A DNA stretch of 64,000 nt from Altererythrobacter sp. XM-24bin4 (GTDB lineage Bacteria; Pseudomonadota; Alphaproteobacteria; Sphingomonadales; Sphingomonadaceae), in NCBI GenBank assembly GCA_003149575.1, contig QCWG01000001.1, positions 587,183-651,182 on the forward strand. The letters run 5' to 3'. Positions 1-7,510 of the stretch are shown here, one piece after another. Below the pieces are notes generated by a model that had not been told where the DNA came from, did no database searches, and was given only the letters and a program-made list of their open reading frames with translations. A program made the position numbers and the translations under genes. Every line of letters starts with the position of its first letter. Positions within the stretch are counted from its first letter, which is position 1.

Positions 1-290
1 ATGTTCTTACCCGTCGTAGTTGCGGGCGCGAGGAACGCGTCATGGCTATCCATCAGGCCAGCGACCAATGGCGCAACATTCTCTGCCAGCGCGTGCTCGT
101 AAGCTGCGTCGTCTGCCAGATGCACCGTGCCAACGCCTGCGATCTTGGCGGCTTCGTCTGCCACGCTTGCGCAGCCTGAACCCGCGACCAGCAGATGCAC
201 GTCGCCCAGCTTTGCCGCAGCGGTGACCACCGCCAGCGTTGCGTCCTTAACGCTTGAATTGTCGTGTTCGACCCAAACGAGAGTTTTCAT
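1..290 (-). CDS. etfA: Electron transfer flavoprotein alpha subunit, N-terminal part
   Basis: The reading frame starts at the ATG ending at base 290 and runs off the window at base 1, so only about 96 residues are visible. They begin MKTLVWVEHDN and continue with a typical EtfA N-terminal alpha/beta domain containing VAGSGC and AAKIAGV. EtfA with EtfB forms the FAD-containing soluble electron carrier that takes electrons from acyl-CoA dehydrogenases and passes them to ETF-ubiquinone oxidoreductase. It lies 30 bases downstream of etfB, so the two are almost certainly one transcript. The five acyl-CoA dehydrogenases further along the window are its likely partners. The FAD-binding C-terminal half lies outside the window. 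Confidence 0.93.
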   Translation of the reverse strand, partial: MKTLVWVEHDNSSVKDATLAVVTAAAKLGDVHLLVAGSGCASVADEAAKIAGVGTVHLADDAAYEHALAENVAPLVAGLMDSHDAFLAPATTTGKN

Positions 291-320
291 GGTTCTTTCT
301 ACCTTTCCTGTCCGGGTTTC

Positions 321-1073
321 TTACGCGATGCCGAGCGCTTTGATTTTGGCGACCAGAGCATCAACATCTTCGACCTTTTCACCGGCCTGGCGAACCGGCG
401 GCTCGGAGACATTGGTGGTGGTGAGGCGCGGGGTGATGTCCACGCCGTAGTCAGCCGGGCTCTTCGTATCGAGCGGCTTCTTCTTCGCCTTCATGATGTT
501 CGGCAGCGAAGCATAGCGCGGCTCGTTGAGGCGCAAGTCAGTGGTAACAATCGCTGGCAGCGAGAGCTTTACGGTTTCCAGACCGCCGTCGATCTCGCGC
601 TTCACAATCACGCTGTTGCCATCCACCTCAACGGTATTGGCGAAGGTGCCTTGCGGGCGGCCCATCAGGGCGGCGAGCATCTGACCGGTCTGGTTGCTGT
701 CGTCAGAGATTGACTGCTTGCCGAGCATCACGATGCCTGGGCCTACTTCCTCAGCAATGGCTTTGAGGATTTTCGCAACCGCGAGCGGCTCTACATCAAC
801 GCCGTCTTCCACCTCGACCAGAATCGCGCGGTCTGCACCCATGGCGAGCGCGGTACGCAGCGTTTCCTGCGCCTTGGCCGGGCCGACAGAGACTGCAATG
901 ATCTCTTCTGCCTTGCCAGCTTCCTTGATACGAATCGCCTCTTCAACGGCGATTTCATCGAAGGGGTTCATGCTCATCTTGACGTTGGCCAGGTCTACGC
1001 CTGAACCATCCGCCTTGACGCGCGGCTTCACGTTGTAGTCGATCACCCGCTTGACGGGGACGAGGATTTTCAT
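321..1073 (-). CDS. etfB: Electron transfer flavoprotein beta subunit
   Basis: A 250-residue protein, the usual EtfB length. It begins [14 protein letters not shown] and carries the conserved segments [21 protein letters not shown] and the recognition-loop region around [15 protein letters not shown]. EtfB binds AMP and docks acyl-CoA dehydrogenases; with EtfA it transfers their electrons to the respiratory quinone pool. It is the first gene of an etfB-etfA pair on the reverse strand. A 14-base palindrome lies 43 bases upstream of the start codon and is a candidate operator. The start is supported by the conserved N-terminus and by a purine-rich GGAAGGAAAT sequence just upstream. Confidence 0.95.
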   Translation of the reverse strand: MKILVPVKRVIDYNVKPRVKADGSGVDLANVKMSMNPFDEIAVEEAIRIKEAGKAEEIIAVSVGPAKAQETLRTALAMGADRAILVEVEDGVDVEPLAVAKILKAIAEEVGPGIVMLGKQSISDDSNQTGQMLAALMGRPQGTFANTVEVDGNSVIVKREIDGGLETVKLSLPAIVTTDLRLNEPRYASLPNIMKAKKKPLDTKSPADYGVDITPRLTTTNVSEPPVRQAGEKVEDVDALVAKIKALGIA

Positions 1074-1116
1074 GGGATTTCCTTCCTCTTGAATAGCGCG
1101 GTGCTCACCTAGCTTG

Positions 1117-1130
1117 CGTTTACGTAAACG
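1117..1130. promoter_or_regulatory. Perfect 14-base palindrome upstream of etfB
   Basis: CGTTTACGTAAACG is a perfect palindrome and the flanks (CTTG on the left, CAAG on the right after one extra base) extend it to an imperfect 23-base inverted repeat. It ends 43 bases before the etfB start codon, which is where an operator overlapping the promoter would be expected. Its form resembles operators of TetR- or MerR-family regulators that control acyl-CoA catabolism (LiuR and PsrA sites come to mind), but this resemblance is from memory. Confidence 0.5.
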
Positions 1131-1272
1131 TCAAGTCAGGCAAGGCCTCGAGAATCTCTAAAAATGCGCGACTGTCACTCGCCGTCTCAGCGCTTCAGGT
1201 CAAGGATTCGTTCCGCCGAGCTGGACTAGCCATTTGGTCAGGGATAGCCTGCGGAATGATCGGGAGAAGGCG

Positions 1273-2172
1273 ATGAAACTGAGCAAGCGTATGATGCTGG
1301 TTATGGCTGCGGCGCTTTCGGCCGCACCTGTAGCGAGCGAAGAACCGCAGATGGAAACGCGAATAGGCGAGAAGGATTTCGTTTCACCGCCTGCCACAAT
1401 CGGCCAGCTGGACTGGCTCGTGGGTCAATGGGCAGGCGAAGGCATTCAAGGCGCGCCCGCTATGGAAAGCTGGCTACCGCCGATTGGCGGCACGATGGTG
1501 GGCACCTTTGTGCAGGAGACAACCGAAGGCGCGATCATGTTCTCTGAGCACATGTACATTCTGCCTCAGGACGGCAGCCTTGCGCTCAAGCTAAAGCACT
1601 TCAATGCCGACTTGACGGGCTGGGAAGAGAAGGATGATATGCTCACCTTTCGCCTCGTCGCTATCGAGCCTTGTGCAGCCTATTTCAACGCGCTGACACT
1701 GCGCTGTGCCGATCCGGATAATCCGGGCGAAGGGCTGGTGGCTGCTGTACGGATGCAATCCGGTGGGGAGCTGAGTTTTCGGTTTGACCGAATGGCGGGG
1801 CCGGGTGCGTCGTCCATTGAGCGCTGTCTCGATGCTGTTTCCACCGTAGAAATAAACGAATGCCTTGCGGCGACTCTAACGCGTGCAGACGGCCATCTCG
1901 CTCGTTACCTCGCCGCGGCGATTGAGCGGGCAAAAGACGAATCGGTTCTCGTGGCTAAGATCAAGGCAAGCGACGACACCTTTGTCGCGTATCGTGAAAG
2001 TGAATGCGATGCAGTTTATGAGAATTGGAAAGGTGGAACAATAAGGGGCGCGATGGCTCTTGATTGTAAGATCGCTATGACCGACCGGCGCACGTACACA
2101 ATCTGGCAAAACTGGCTGACATACATGGACGGAGCTCCACCAATTTTGCCTGAACCCGGGCCGACGCGGTAG
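1273..2172 (+). CDS. Secreted DUF6265-LprI (DUF1311) fusion protein
   Basis: A 299-residue protein from the ATG at 1273; an in-frame ATG at 1234 would only add a charged stretch in front of the signal peptide. Residues 1-22 form a signal peptide (MKLSKRMMLVMAAALSAAPVAS). Residues about 40-170 resemble the DUF6265 beta-barrel domain (LDWLVGQWAGEG, GGTMVGTF). Residues about 180-285 look like the LprI/DUF1311 lysozyme-inhibitor domain: four cysteines, INECLAATLTRAD, a central AYRESEC and a C-terminal CKIAMTDRRT. LprI-type domains are periplasmic, and some inhibit lysozyme. The domain pairing in one chain is unusual. It stands alone on the forward strand with a shared terminator behind it. Assignment is by motif memory only. 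Confidence 0.75.
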   Translation: MKLSKRMMLVMAAALSAAPVASEEPQMETRIGEKDFVSPPATIGQLDWLVGQWAGEGIQGAPAMESWLPPIGGTMVGTFVQETTEGAIMFSEHMYILPQDGSLALKLKHFNADLTGWEEKDDMLTFRLVAIEPCAAYFNALTLRCADPDNPGEGLVAAVRMQSGGELSFRFDRMAGPGASSIERCLDAVSTVEINECLAATLTRADGHLARYLAAAIERAKDESVLVAKIKASDDTFVAYRESECDAVYENWKGGTIRGAMALDCKIAMTDRRTYTIWQNWLTYMDGAPPILPEPGPTR

Positions 2173-2184
2173 CGCCGCCCAAAA

Positions 2185-2220
2185 GAAAGGCCCCGCCAGC
2201 GAATGCCGGCAGGGCCTTTC
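2185..2220. terminator. Bidirectional terminator between the DUF6265 gene and sucC
   Basis: GAAAGGCCC at 2185-2193 pairs exactly with GGGCCTTTC at 2212-2220, with a further GCC/GGC pairing inside and a loop of about ten bases. The A-rich left flank and T-rich right arm give a U-tract on either strand. It sits 12 bases after one stop codon and 22 bases before the other converging stop. Confidence 0.8.
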
Positions 2221-2242
2221 AAATACTTCGCGAATTTGACGC

Positions 2243-3442
2243 TTAAGCCGCTTGCTTCACCTCAGCCACGATCTTCTTCGCGGCATCGCCCAGATCATCG
2301 GCCGGAACGATCGGCAGGCCGGAATTGGCGAGGATCTCCTTGCCTTGCTCGACATTGGTGCCCTCGAGGCGAACAACCAGAGGTACACTTAGGTCGACTT
2401 CCTTGGCCGCAATCACGATACCTTCCGCAATCGTGTCGCAGCGCATGATCCCGCCGAAGATATTGACCAGGATGCCTTCGACTGCCGGGTCTTTCAGGAT
2501 GATCTTGAACGCCGCAGTGACCTTTTCGGTTGTCGCACCGCCGCCCACGTCAAGGAAGTTCGCCGGGAAGGCGCCGTTCAACTTGATGATGTCCATCGTC
2601 GCCATGGCAAGTCCTGCGCCATTGACCATGCAGCCGATGTTGCCGTCCAGCTTGATGTAAGCGAGGTCATACTCGCTCGCTTCGACTTCAGCGGGATCTT
2701 CCTCGGTTACGTCGCGCAGTTCTTCGACATCCTTGTGACGGAACAGCGCATTGCCATCGAAGCTCATCTTGGTGTCGAGCACCAGCAGCTGGCCATCCTC
2801 GGTCTCGACCAGCGGGTTGATCTCCAGCATTTCCATGTCGAGATCCATAAAGGCTGTGTAGAGCTGCTTGGTCAGCTTCTGGCACTGCTTGTTGAGATCG
2901 CCGGTCAGTTTGAGTGCGAAGGCAGCCGCGCGGCCATGATGCGGCATGAAGCCTTGGGCCGGGTCGATAGTGATCGTGGTGATCTTTTCCGGCGTATTGT
3001 GCGCTACATCTTCAATGTCCATCCCGCCTTCGGTCGAGACAATCATCGCAACGTGACCCGATGCTCGGTCGACCAGCATCGACAGGTAGTATTCCTTAGC
3101 AATATCAACACCATCGGTAACGTACAGGCGGTTGACCTGCTTGCCGGCGTCGCCCGTCTGGATGGTCACCAGCGTGTTGCCGAGCATTTCCTTGGCATGC
3201 GATTCGACTTCTTCAATGCTTTTTGCCAGACGAACACCGCCGCCTGCGTCCGGGCCCAACTCCGAAAACTTGCCCTTGCCGCGGCCACCCGCGTGGATTT
3301 GCGCCTTCACGACATAAAGCGGTCCGGGCAGTTTCTTTGCGCCTTCAACAGCTTCTTCAACTGTGAGCGCAGCGTGGCCGGCAGGGATGCCAATGCCATA
3401 TTTCGCGAGAAGTTCTTTTGCCTGGTATTCGTGGATATTCAT
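2243..3442 (-). CDS. sucC: Succinyl-CoA synthetase (ADP-forming) beta subunit
   Basis: A 399-residue protein of standard SucC length. It starts [12 protein letters not shown], has the ATP-grasp fold with [12 protein letters not shown] near residue 50, LEINPLVET near residue 205, and the ligase-CoA domain with [11 protein letters not shown] and [10 protein letters not shown] at about residues 265-335. It makes succinate and ATP from succinyl-CoA, ADP and phosphate in the TCA cycle together with SucD. sucD is not adjacent on the visible downstream side; a terminator follows sucC directly. In this context it would also drain succinyl-CoA produced by beta-oxidation. Confidence 0.96.
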   Translation of the reverse strand: MNIHEYQAKELLAKYGIGIPAGHAALTVEEAVEGAKKLPGPLYVVKAQIHAGGRGKGKFSELGPDAGGGVRLAKSIEEVESHAKEMLGNTLVTIQTGDAGKQVNRLYVTDGVDIAKEYYLSMLVDRASGHVAMIVSTEGGMDIEDVAHNTPEKITTITIDPAQGFMPHHGRAAAFALKLTGDLNKQCQKLTKQLYTAFMDLDMEMLEINPLVETEDGQLLVLDTKMSFDGNALFRHKDVEELRDVTEEDPAEVEASEYDLAYIKLDGNIGCMVNGAGLAMATMDIIKLNGAFPANFLDVGGGATTEKVTAAFKIILKDPAVEGILVNIFGGIMRCDTIAEGIVIAAKEVDLSVPLVVRLEGTNVEQGKEILANSGLPIVPADDLGDAAKKIVAEVKQAA

Positions 3443-3578
3443 AGGGAGGCCGTTTCCTTTGCTTGAGGCTTTCCGCTGGAATGTTTCGCAAAGCGCCTAA
3501 GCATGGTTTCGCCGCCTTGAAAAGCAGACTTTGGACGTGCAGTGCCAAGACTGACAATTTAAGGGGTAATTCATAGTC

Positions 3579-4376
3579 TTGATCGATAGCGACCGCCTCG
3601 AAACCATTGTCCGTGAAGCTGGCCGGATCGCTTGTGATCTGTGGCCGGGTAATGGACATGCGCTGGACAGTTGGGAGAAGGAACCCGGATCGCCCGTTTG
3701 CGAGGCGGATCTGGCGGTTGATGCATTCCTGAAGCGCGAACTGGGCGCGTTGCTGCCTTCCGCCGGTTGGCTGTCGGAGGAGACCGGAGATGCGCCCGAG
3801 CGCCTGAATCGTGGCTTGATCTGGTTGGTTGATCCGATCGACGGCACGCGTGATTTTGTGCGCGGGCGCACCGGCTGGTGTGTGTCGGTAGCGTTGGTCA
3901 GCTCAGGCAAACCGCTTATCGGCATGTTGTGCGCACCTGCCCGCAAAGAAGAGTGGCTAAGCGTCGCAGGCAAAGGCGCGTGGTGCAACGGAGCGGCACT
4001 GCGCGCATCGCGGCGCGCCATTTTTTCGGGTGCGCGCGTTCCAATTGACCAATTGCCGCAAGCAGACAGCGATCTTGTTATGGTCGACAAGCCAAACTCG
4101 ATTGCCTTGCGGATTGCGATGGTTGCGGCGGACGAGGCGGATCTGGTCGCAACGCTGCGCTGGGGCTATGAGTGGGACATTGCCGCGGCAACCTTGATCG
4201 CGCGTGAGGCCGGTGCAGAAGTCACAGACGCTTTCGGCGGGCCGCTCGCCTACAACAAACGCGATCCGCGCGCCTTTGGCGTTCTGGTTTGTGCCCCTGA
4301 GATTCATGGCGATGCAGTCGCGCGACTAGCGGATCGCGCAGCGGAACTGGCCCCAACAACAAAGGGCCAGCGCTAA
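3579..4376 (+). CDS. Inositol-monophosphatase-family phosphatase (CysQ/HisN-like)
   Basis: A 265-residue member of the IMPase/FBPase superfamily. The metal-binding motif DPIDGTRDF lies near residues 89-97, with the second acidic motif SEET near residue 68 and the C-terminal WEWDIAAA-type segment as YEWDIAAATL near residue 195. These Mg-dependent enzymes remove a phosphate from inositol phosphates, 3'-phosphoadenosine 5'-phosphate (CysQ) or histidinol phosphate. The sequence does not let me separate these; CysQ is my preferred reading because of the DPIDGTRDF form. The start is a TTG at 3579 with AAGGGG 12 bases upstream; no in-frame ATG exists before residue 100. Confidence 0.85.
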   Translation: MIDSDRLETIVREAGRIACDLWPGNGHALDSWEKEPGSPVCEADLAVDAFLKRELGALLPSAGWLSEETGDAPERLNRGLIWLVDPIDGTRDFVRGRTGWCVSVALVSSGKPLIGMLCAPARKEEWLSVAGKGAWCNGAALRASRRAIFSGARVPIDQLPQADSDLVMVDKPNSIALRIAMVAADEADLVATLRWGYEWDIAAATLIAREAGAEVTDAFGGPLAYNKRDPRAFGVLVCAPEIHGDAVARLADRAAELAPTTKGQR

Positions 4377-4387
4377 GGCCGGCCCTT
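4362..4387. terminator. Hairpin over the CysQ-like stop codon
   Basis: AAGGGCC at 4362-4368 pairs with GGCCCTT at 4381-4387, with the TAA stop of the phosphatase gene in the loop. The hairpin lies between two converging genes and could terminate both transcripts, though no long T-run follows on either side. Confidence 0.55.
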
Positions 4388-4410
4388 CGCTTGTTTCAAA
4401 AGCTGTAGGC

Positions 4411-5109
4411 TTAGTAACTCTGCTGGGGTTGCGCCTCCCGCACATCCTGTTCGTCGAACGGAATGATCTTGATCTCGACCCGGCGATTGCGCGCGCGGCC
4501 TTCTGCAGTGTCATTCGATGCGACCGGCAAAGTCTCGCCAAAGCCCTGCCAGCGGATTCGCGCTTGCGAGACGCCGCGCGACTGAAGGTAGTTGGCAACG
4601 GTTTGCGCGCGGCGCTCTGACAATGTCTGGTTGAATGCATCCGAACCGGTCGAGTCGGTGTGGCCATACACATCGATCAGACTGTTGGGATACTGCACCA
4701 GATTTTCCGCTACGCCGTCTAGCGTGCTACGGAAGCCGGGGTTCAGCGTCGCGCTGCCAACATCGAATGTCACATTGTCAGGCAGGTTGAGCAAGATCGC
4801 CTCGCCATTGTCGACTTCAGTGACTTCAACGCCAGAGCCTTCGGTCTCTTCTTTCAGCTCCTTGATCTGCTGATCCATTGTGTAGCCGGCGTAACCGCCC
4901 GCTGCGCCGCCAGCCACCGCGCCGACAATACGTCCGGTCTTGCCGCCAATTGCGCCGCCAAGCAGCCCGCCCAGAACTGCACCCCCGACACCGCCAATGG
5001 CTGTGCGTGAGACTTTGCGCTCGCCGGTGTTGGGGTCCGTGACACAGGCACTGGTGCCCAACAGCGATGCCGCCGCCAGGCTCGAAAGCATAATTCGTGA
5101 TGTTTTCAT
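4411..5109 (-). CDS. OmpA-family outer-membrane lipoprotein (YiaD-like)
   Basis: A 232-residue protein from the ATG at 5109, chosen because it places a clean lipoprotein signal directly at the N-terminus (MKTSRIMLSSLAA... LGTSAC, lipobox cysteine near residue 22). Residues about 35-75 are a glycine-zipper membrane segment (GGVGGAVLGGLLGGAIGG). Residues about 105-225 form an OmpA peptidoglycan-binding domain with DVYGHTDSTG, NQTLSERRA and ARNRRVEI. It probably anchors the outer membrane to peptidoglycan. An in-frame ATG at 5130 would add seven residues and is less likely. The gene is divergent from the CNNM-like gene. Confidence 0.9.
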   Translation of the reverse strand: MKTSRIMLSSLAAASLLGTSACVTDPNTGERKVSRTAIGGVGGAVLGGLLGGAIGGKTGRIVGAVAGGAAGGYAGYTMDQQIKELKEETEGSGVEVTEVDNGEAILLNLPDNVTFDVGSATLNPGFRSTLDGVAENLVQYPNSLIDVYGHTDSTGSDAFNQTLSERRAQTVANYLQSRGVSQARIRWQGFGETLPVASNDTAEGRARNRRVEIKIIPFDEQDVREAQPQQSY

Positions 5110-5227
5110 CAAGATTCTCCTCTGCATCAAATCGGCGGATTGCCGAATCGGCCCCCAGCGACCGAACTTCCCCCAAAGCAGAGATCGCTAATGCCACAGT
5201 TTCTAGGCGCTTAAGGCTTGCTGCGCA

Positions 5228-6562
5228 ATGAAGCTGGCAAGCGCGCTGATTTGTGCTAGCGGTTTATGCGTGACACCGTTTCCTTGGCCTGAAGCCCTCA
5301 TTATTGCTTGCCTGATCGTGCTCAATGGCGTGTTTGCCATGTCCGAGCTGGCGATTGTATCGGCTAAGCCTGCGCGCCTGAAGGGCAAGCGAGACAAAGG
5401 CTCGGCCGGTGCGAAGGTTGCGCTGCAGTTGGCGGCTGATCCCGGCAAGTTTCTCTCGACCGTGCAGATCGGGATCACACTGGTGGGCATTATCGCCGGT
5501 GCCTATTCTGGGGCGAGTCTGGGCGGGCCAGTGGGCGAGCGGATGTTGGCCTTGGGCGTCCCGCCTGAATGGGCCGGTGATGCCGGGTTTGCGCTTGTGA
5601 TCGCGCTGACGACATATTTCAGCCTCGTGGTAGGCGAGCTTGTGCCCAAGCAGCTGGCCTTGCGGCATGCCGTACCGATCGCGGTAGCAATGTCGCGCCC
5701 TATGGCGCTTGTGGCCAGAATTGCCGCGCCGCTCGTCTGGGTGTTGGATACATCGTCTGGTTTGCTGATTCGTTTGCTGGGCGTGCGTCCGGGTGGGCAG
5801 TCGTCTGTGACCGCTGAAGAACTGCATATGATCTTCGCTGATGCAACGCGTTCAGGCACGATCGAGGAAGATCAGCATCAGATCCTGACCGGTGTTGTGC
5901 GTTTGGCAGAACGGCCAGTACGCGAATTGATGACGCCGCGTACTGAGCTCGACTGGATCGATGTCAGCGCGGACGAAGCAGCGATCCGCCAGGCAATCGA
6001 AGACAGCCCGCATTCTTTGCTGCCAATCGCGGACGGATCGCCCGACAATGTTCTGGGCGTTGTGAAAGTGCGCGAAGTTCTTGGCGCGCTGGTGGCGGGA
6101 GAGAAGGTGTCCTTGAAGCGGCTGATGCGCAAAGCGGAAGTCGTCCCCGATCAGCTTGATGCCATGGACGCGCTGCGCGTGCTCCAACAATCTGAAGTCG
6201 CAATGGCGATGGTTCATGATGAATATGGCCATCTGGATGGTATCATCACACCGGTCGATCTGCTCACCGCAATGGCCGGCGAATTTGCCAGCGATCAGGA
6301 TGAAGGTGATACGCCGCTGCTGGTCGAGCGCGAGGATGGATCGCTATTGGTGTCGGGATCGCTATCGGCCGATGCGCTCGCGGACCGTTTGGGCATCGAA
6401 TATGACGTGAACCGGGAGTTCGGCACTGCGGCCGGTTACGTATTGTCAGTCCTGAAACAGCTACCTGTCGCAGGAGATCATTTCCACGATCAGGGCTGGC
6501 GCTTTGAGGTTGTCGATATGGACGGTCGCCGGATCGACAAACTCTTGATTAGCCAGGAATAA
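5228..6562 (+). CDS. CNNM/CorC (HlyC) family membrane protein with CBS pair
   Basis: A protein of up to 444 residues. After a short N-terminus it has a DUF21/CNNM transmembrane domain (IIACLIVLNGVFAMSELAIVSA; LVVGELVPKQLALR), then two CBS domains from about residue 210 (RELMTPRTELDWI; VHDEYGHLDGIITPVDLL) and a C-terminal CorC/HlyC domain ending LLISQE. Relatives are magnesium or cobalt efflux-associated proteins in the inner membrane. I place the start at the ATG at 5228, which has a weak TAAGG sequence 12 bases upstream. A GTG at 5270 (VTPFPWPE) matches the usual family N-terminus as I remember it and may be the true start. Confidence 0.88.
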   Translation: MKLASALICASGLCVTPFPWPEALIIACLIVLNGVFAMSELAIVSAKPARLKGKRDKGSAGAKVALQLAADPGKFLSTVQIGITLVGIIAGAYSGASLGGPVGERMLALGVPPEWAGDAGFALVIALTTYFSLVVGELVPKQLALRHAVPIAVAMSRPMALVARIAAPLVWVLDTSSGLLIRLLGVRPGGQSSVTAEELHMIFADATRSGTIEEDQHQILTGVVRLAERPVRELMTPRTELDWIDVSADEAAIRQAIEDSPHSLLPIADGSPDNVLGVVKVREVLGALVAGEKVSLKRLMRKAEVVPDQLDAMDALRVLQQSEVAMAMVHDEYGHLDGIITPVDLLTAMAGEFASDQDEGDTPLLVEREDGSLLVSGSLSADALADRLGIEYDVNREFGTAAGYVLSVLKQLPVAGDHFHDQGWRFEVVDMDGRRIDKLLISQE

Positions 6563-6968
6563 CGGCAGTCGCTGATGCGCCTGCACCTGAAGGTGCAGCG
6601 ATGATGTCGCGCGTAACAGAGCCCTTGGCGACCGTATTGGTCTGCGGGTCACCCACTGAAGAGCGGATGCCGGGCGCCGCTGTGCCCGCGCGGTCCAGCG
6701 CGCTGGTTTCTACCTGACTGCGCGGGGCAGGGCCACCAAACAGGGCTTCCAACGCCTGTTCTTGCGTCGAGCCATCGCCAGGGCGCGGTGCACCCGGAGC
6801 TGGCGGAACAAGATTGAAGTCTGGCGGAACCACCAAAGGTGCCTGACGTTGCACAGCAAACTCGTCTGGTCGTTCGCGGTTCAAAAAGCCGCCACCGCCG
6901 CATCCGGCCAGCATGGCGCTGGTCGCGATCAGGAGAATTGGTGTCTTTAGGCTAGGCATTGTGTTCAC
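6549..6968 (-). CDS. DUF3035-type lipoprotein
   Basis: A 139-residue lipoprotein: signal peptide with LLIATSAMLAGC, lipidated cysteine near residue 23, then RERPDEFAV and a proline-rich PLVVPPDFNLVPP segment that is the recognisable core of DUF3035. The rest is low-complexity and probably disordered. Function is not established; related alphaproteobacterial lipoproteins have been linked to the outer-membrane assembly complex, which I cannot confirm here. The start overlaps the lspA stop by four bases, so it is the last gene of the ileS-lspA run. Its 3' end overlaps the 3' end of the converging CNNM-type gene by 14 bases. Confidence 0.85.
   Translation of the reverse strand: MNTMPSLKTPILLIATSAMLAGCGGGGFLNRERPDEFAVQRQAPLVVPPDFNLVPPAPGAPRPGDGSTQEQALEALFGGPAPRSQVETSALDRAGTAAPGIRSSVGDPQTNTVAKGSVTRDIIAAPSGAGASATAVIPG
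6581..6598. terminator. Hairpin downstream of the CNNM-like gene
   Basis: CTGCACC at 6581-6587 and GGTGCAG at 6592-6598 form a perfect 7-base stem with loop TGAA, 18 bases after the CNNM-type stop codon and inside the 3' part of the converging lipoprotein gene. There is no T-run, so terminator function is uncertain. Confidence 0.35.
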
Positions 6969-7510
6969 TCCACGGGCCGCGCACGCGGCCCTTCTTCAGC
7001 AATTTGTTCAGCTTGACGTTCCTTGTCGCTTACGAAGAAGCTTCGCACAAGGATTATCACTACGCCGATGGTGATAGCGGCATCAGCGACATTGAAAATG
7101 AGGAATGGGCGGAAATCCCCGATATGAAAATCGGCATAGTCGAGCACATAGCCGAACCGCGTGCGGTCCACGATATTGCCCAGCGCGCCGCCCAGGATCA
7201 TGCCTAGGCCGATAATGTCACCCAGCAATCGTTCGCGGAACATCCATACAGCAACGACGATGGCGATCAGCGCAGTCACGCCCACAAGGATCCAGCGCAT
7301 TTCTTCGCTGGTTGCTTCGAACAGGCCCAGCGAAACGCCGCGGTTATGAACCCGTGTGAGGTCAAAGAACGGCAGCAAATCCATCTTGTCGAGTTCGCGC
7401 GATAGGCCAAGCGGGCCATCTACCAGCCATTTGATGAACTGGTCGCTGACAAAGATCAGCGCGGCAATGCCAAGCCCGATCATGCGGTTGCGGGTGAGGA
7501 ATTCGTTCAT
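6965..7510 (-). CDS. lspA: Lipoprotein signal peptidase
   Basis: A 181-residue inner-membrane aspartic protease that cleaves signal peptides of prolipoproteins. It has four predicted membrane segments. The two catalytic aspartates lie in the family motifs NIVDR (near residue 116) and FNVADAAI (near residue 143). The start ATG at 7510 overlaps the ileS stop codon (ATGA), so translation is coupled; longer in-frame versions run into ileS and are not real. lspA next to ileS is a common bacterial arrangement. The DUF3035 lipoprotein that follows is a likely substrate. Confidence 0.94.
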   Translation of the reverse strand: MNEFLTRNRMIGLGIAALIFVSDQFIKWLVDGPLGLSRELDKMDLLPFFDLTRVHNRGVSLGLFEATSEEMRWILVGVTALIAIVVAVWMFRERLLGDIIGLGMILGGALGNIVDRTRFGYVLDYADFHIGDFRPFLIFNVADAAITIGVVIILVRSFFVSDKERQAEQIAEEGPRARPVE

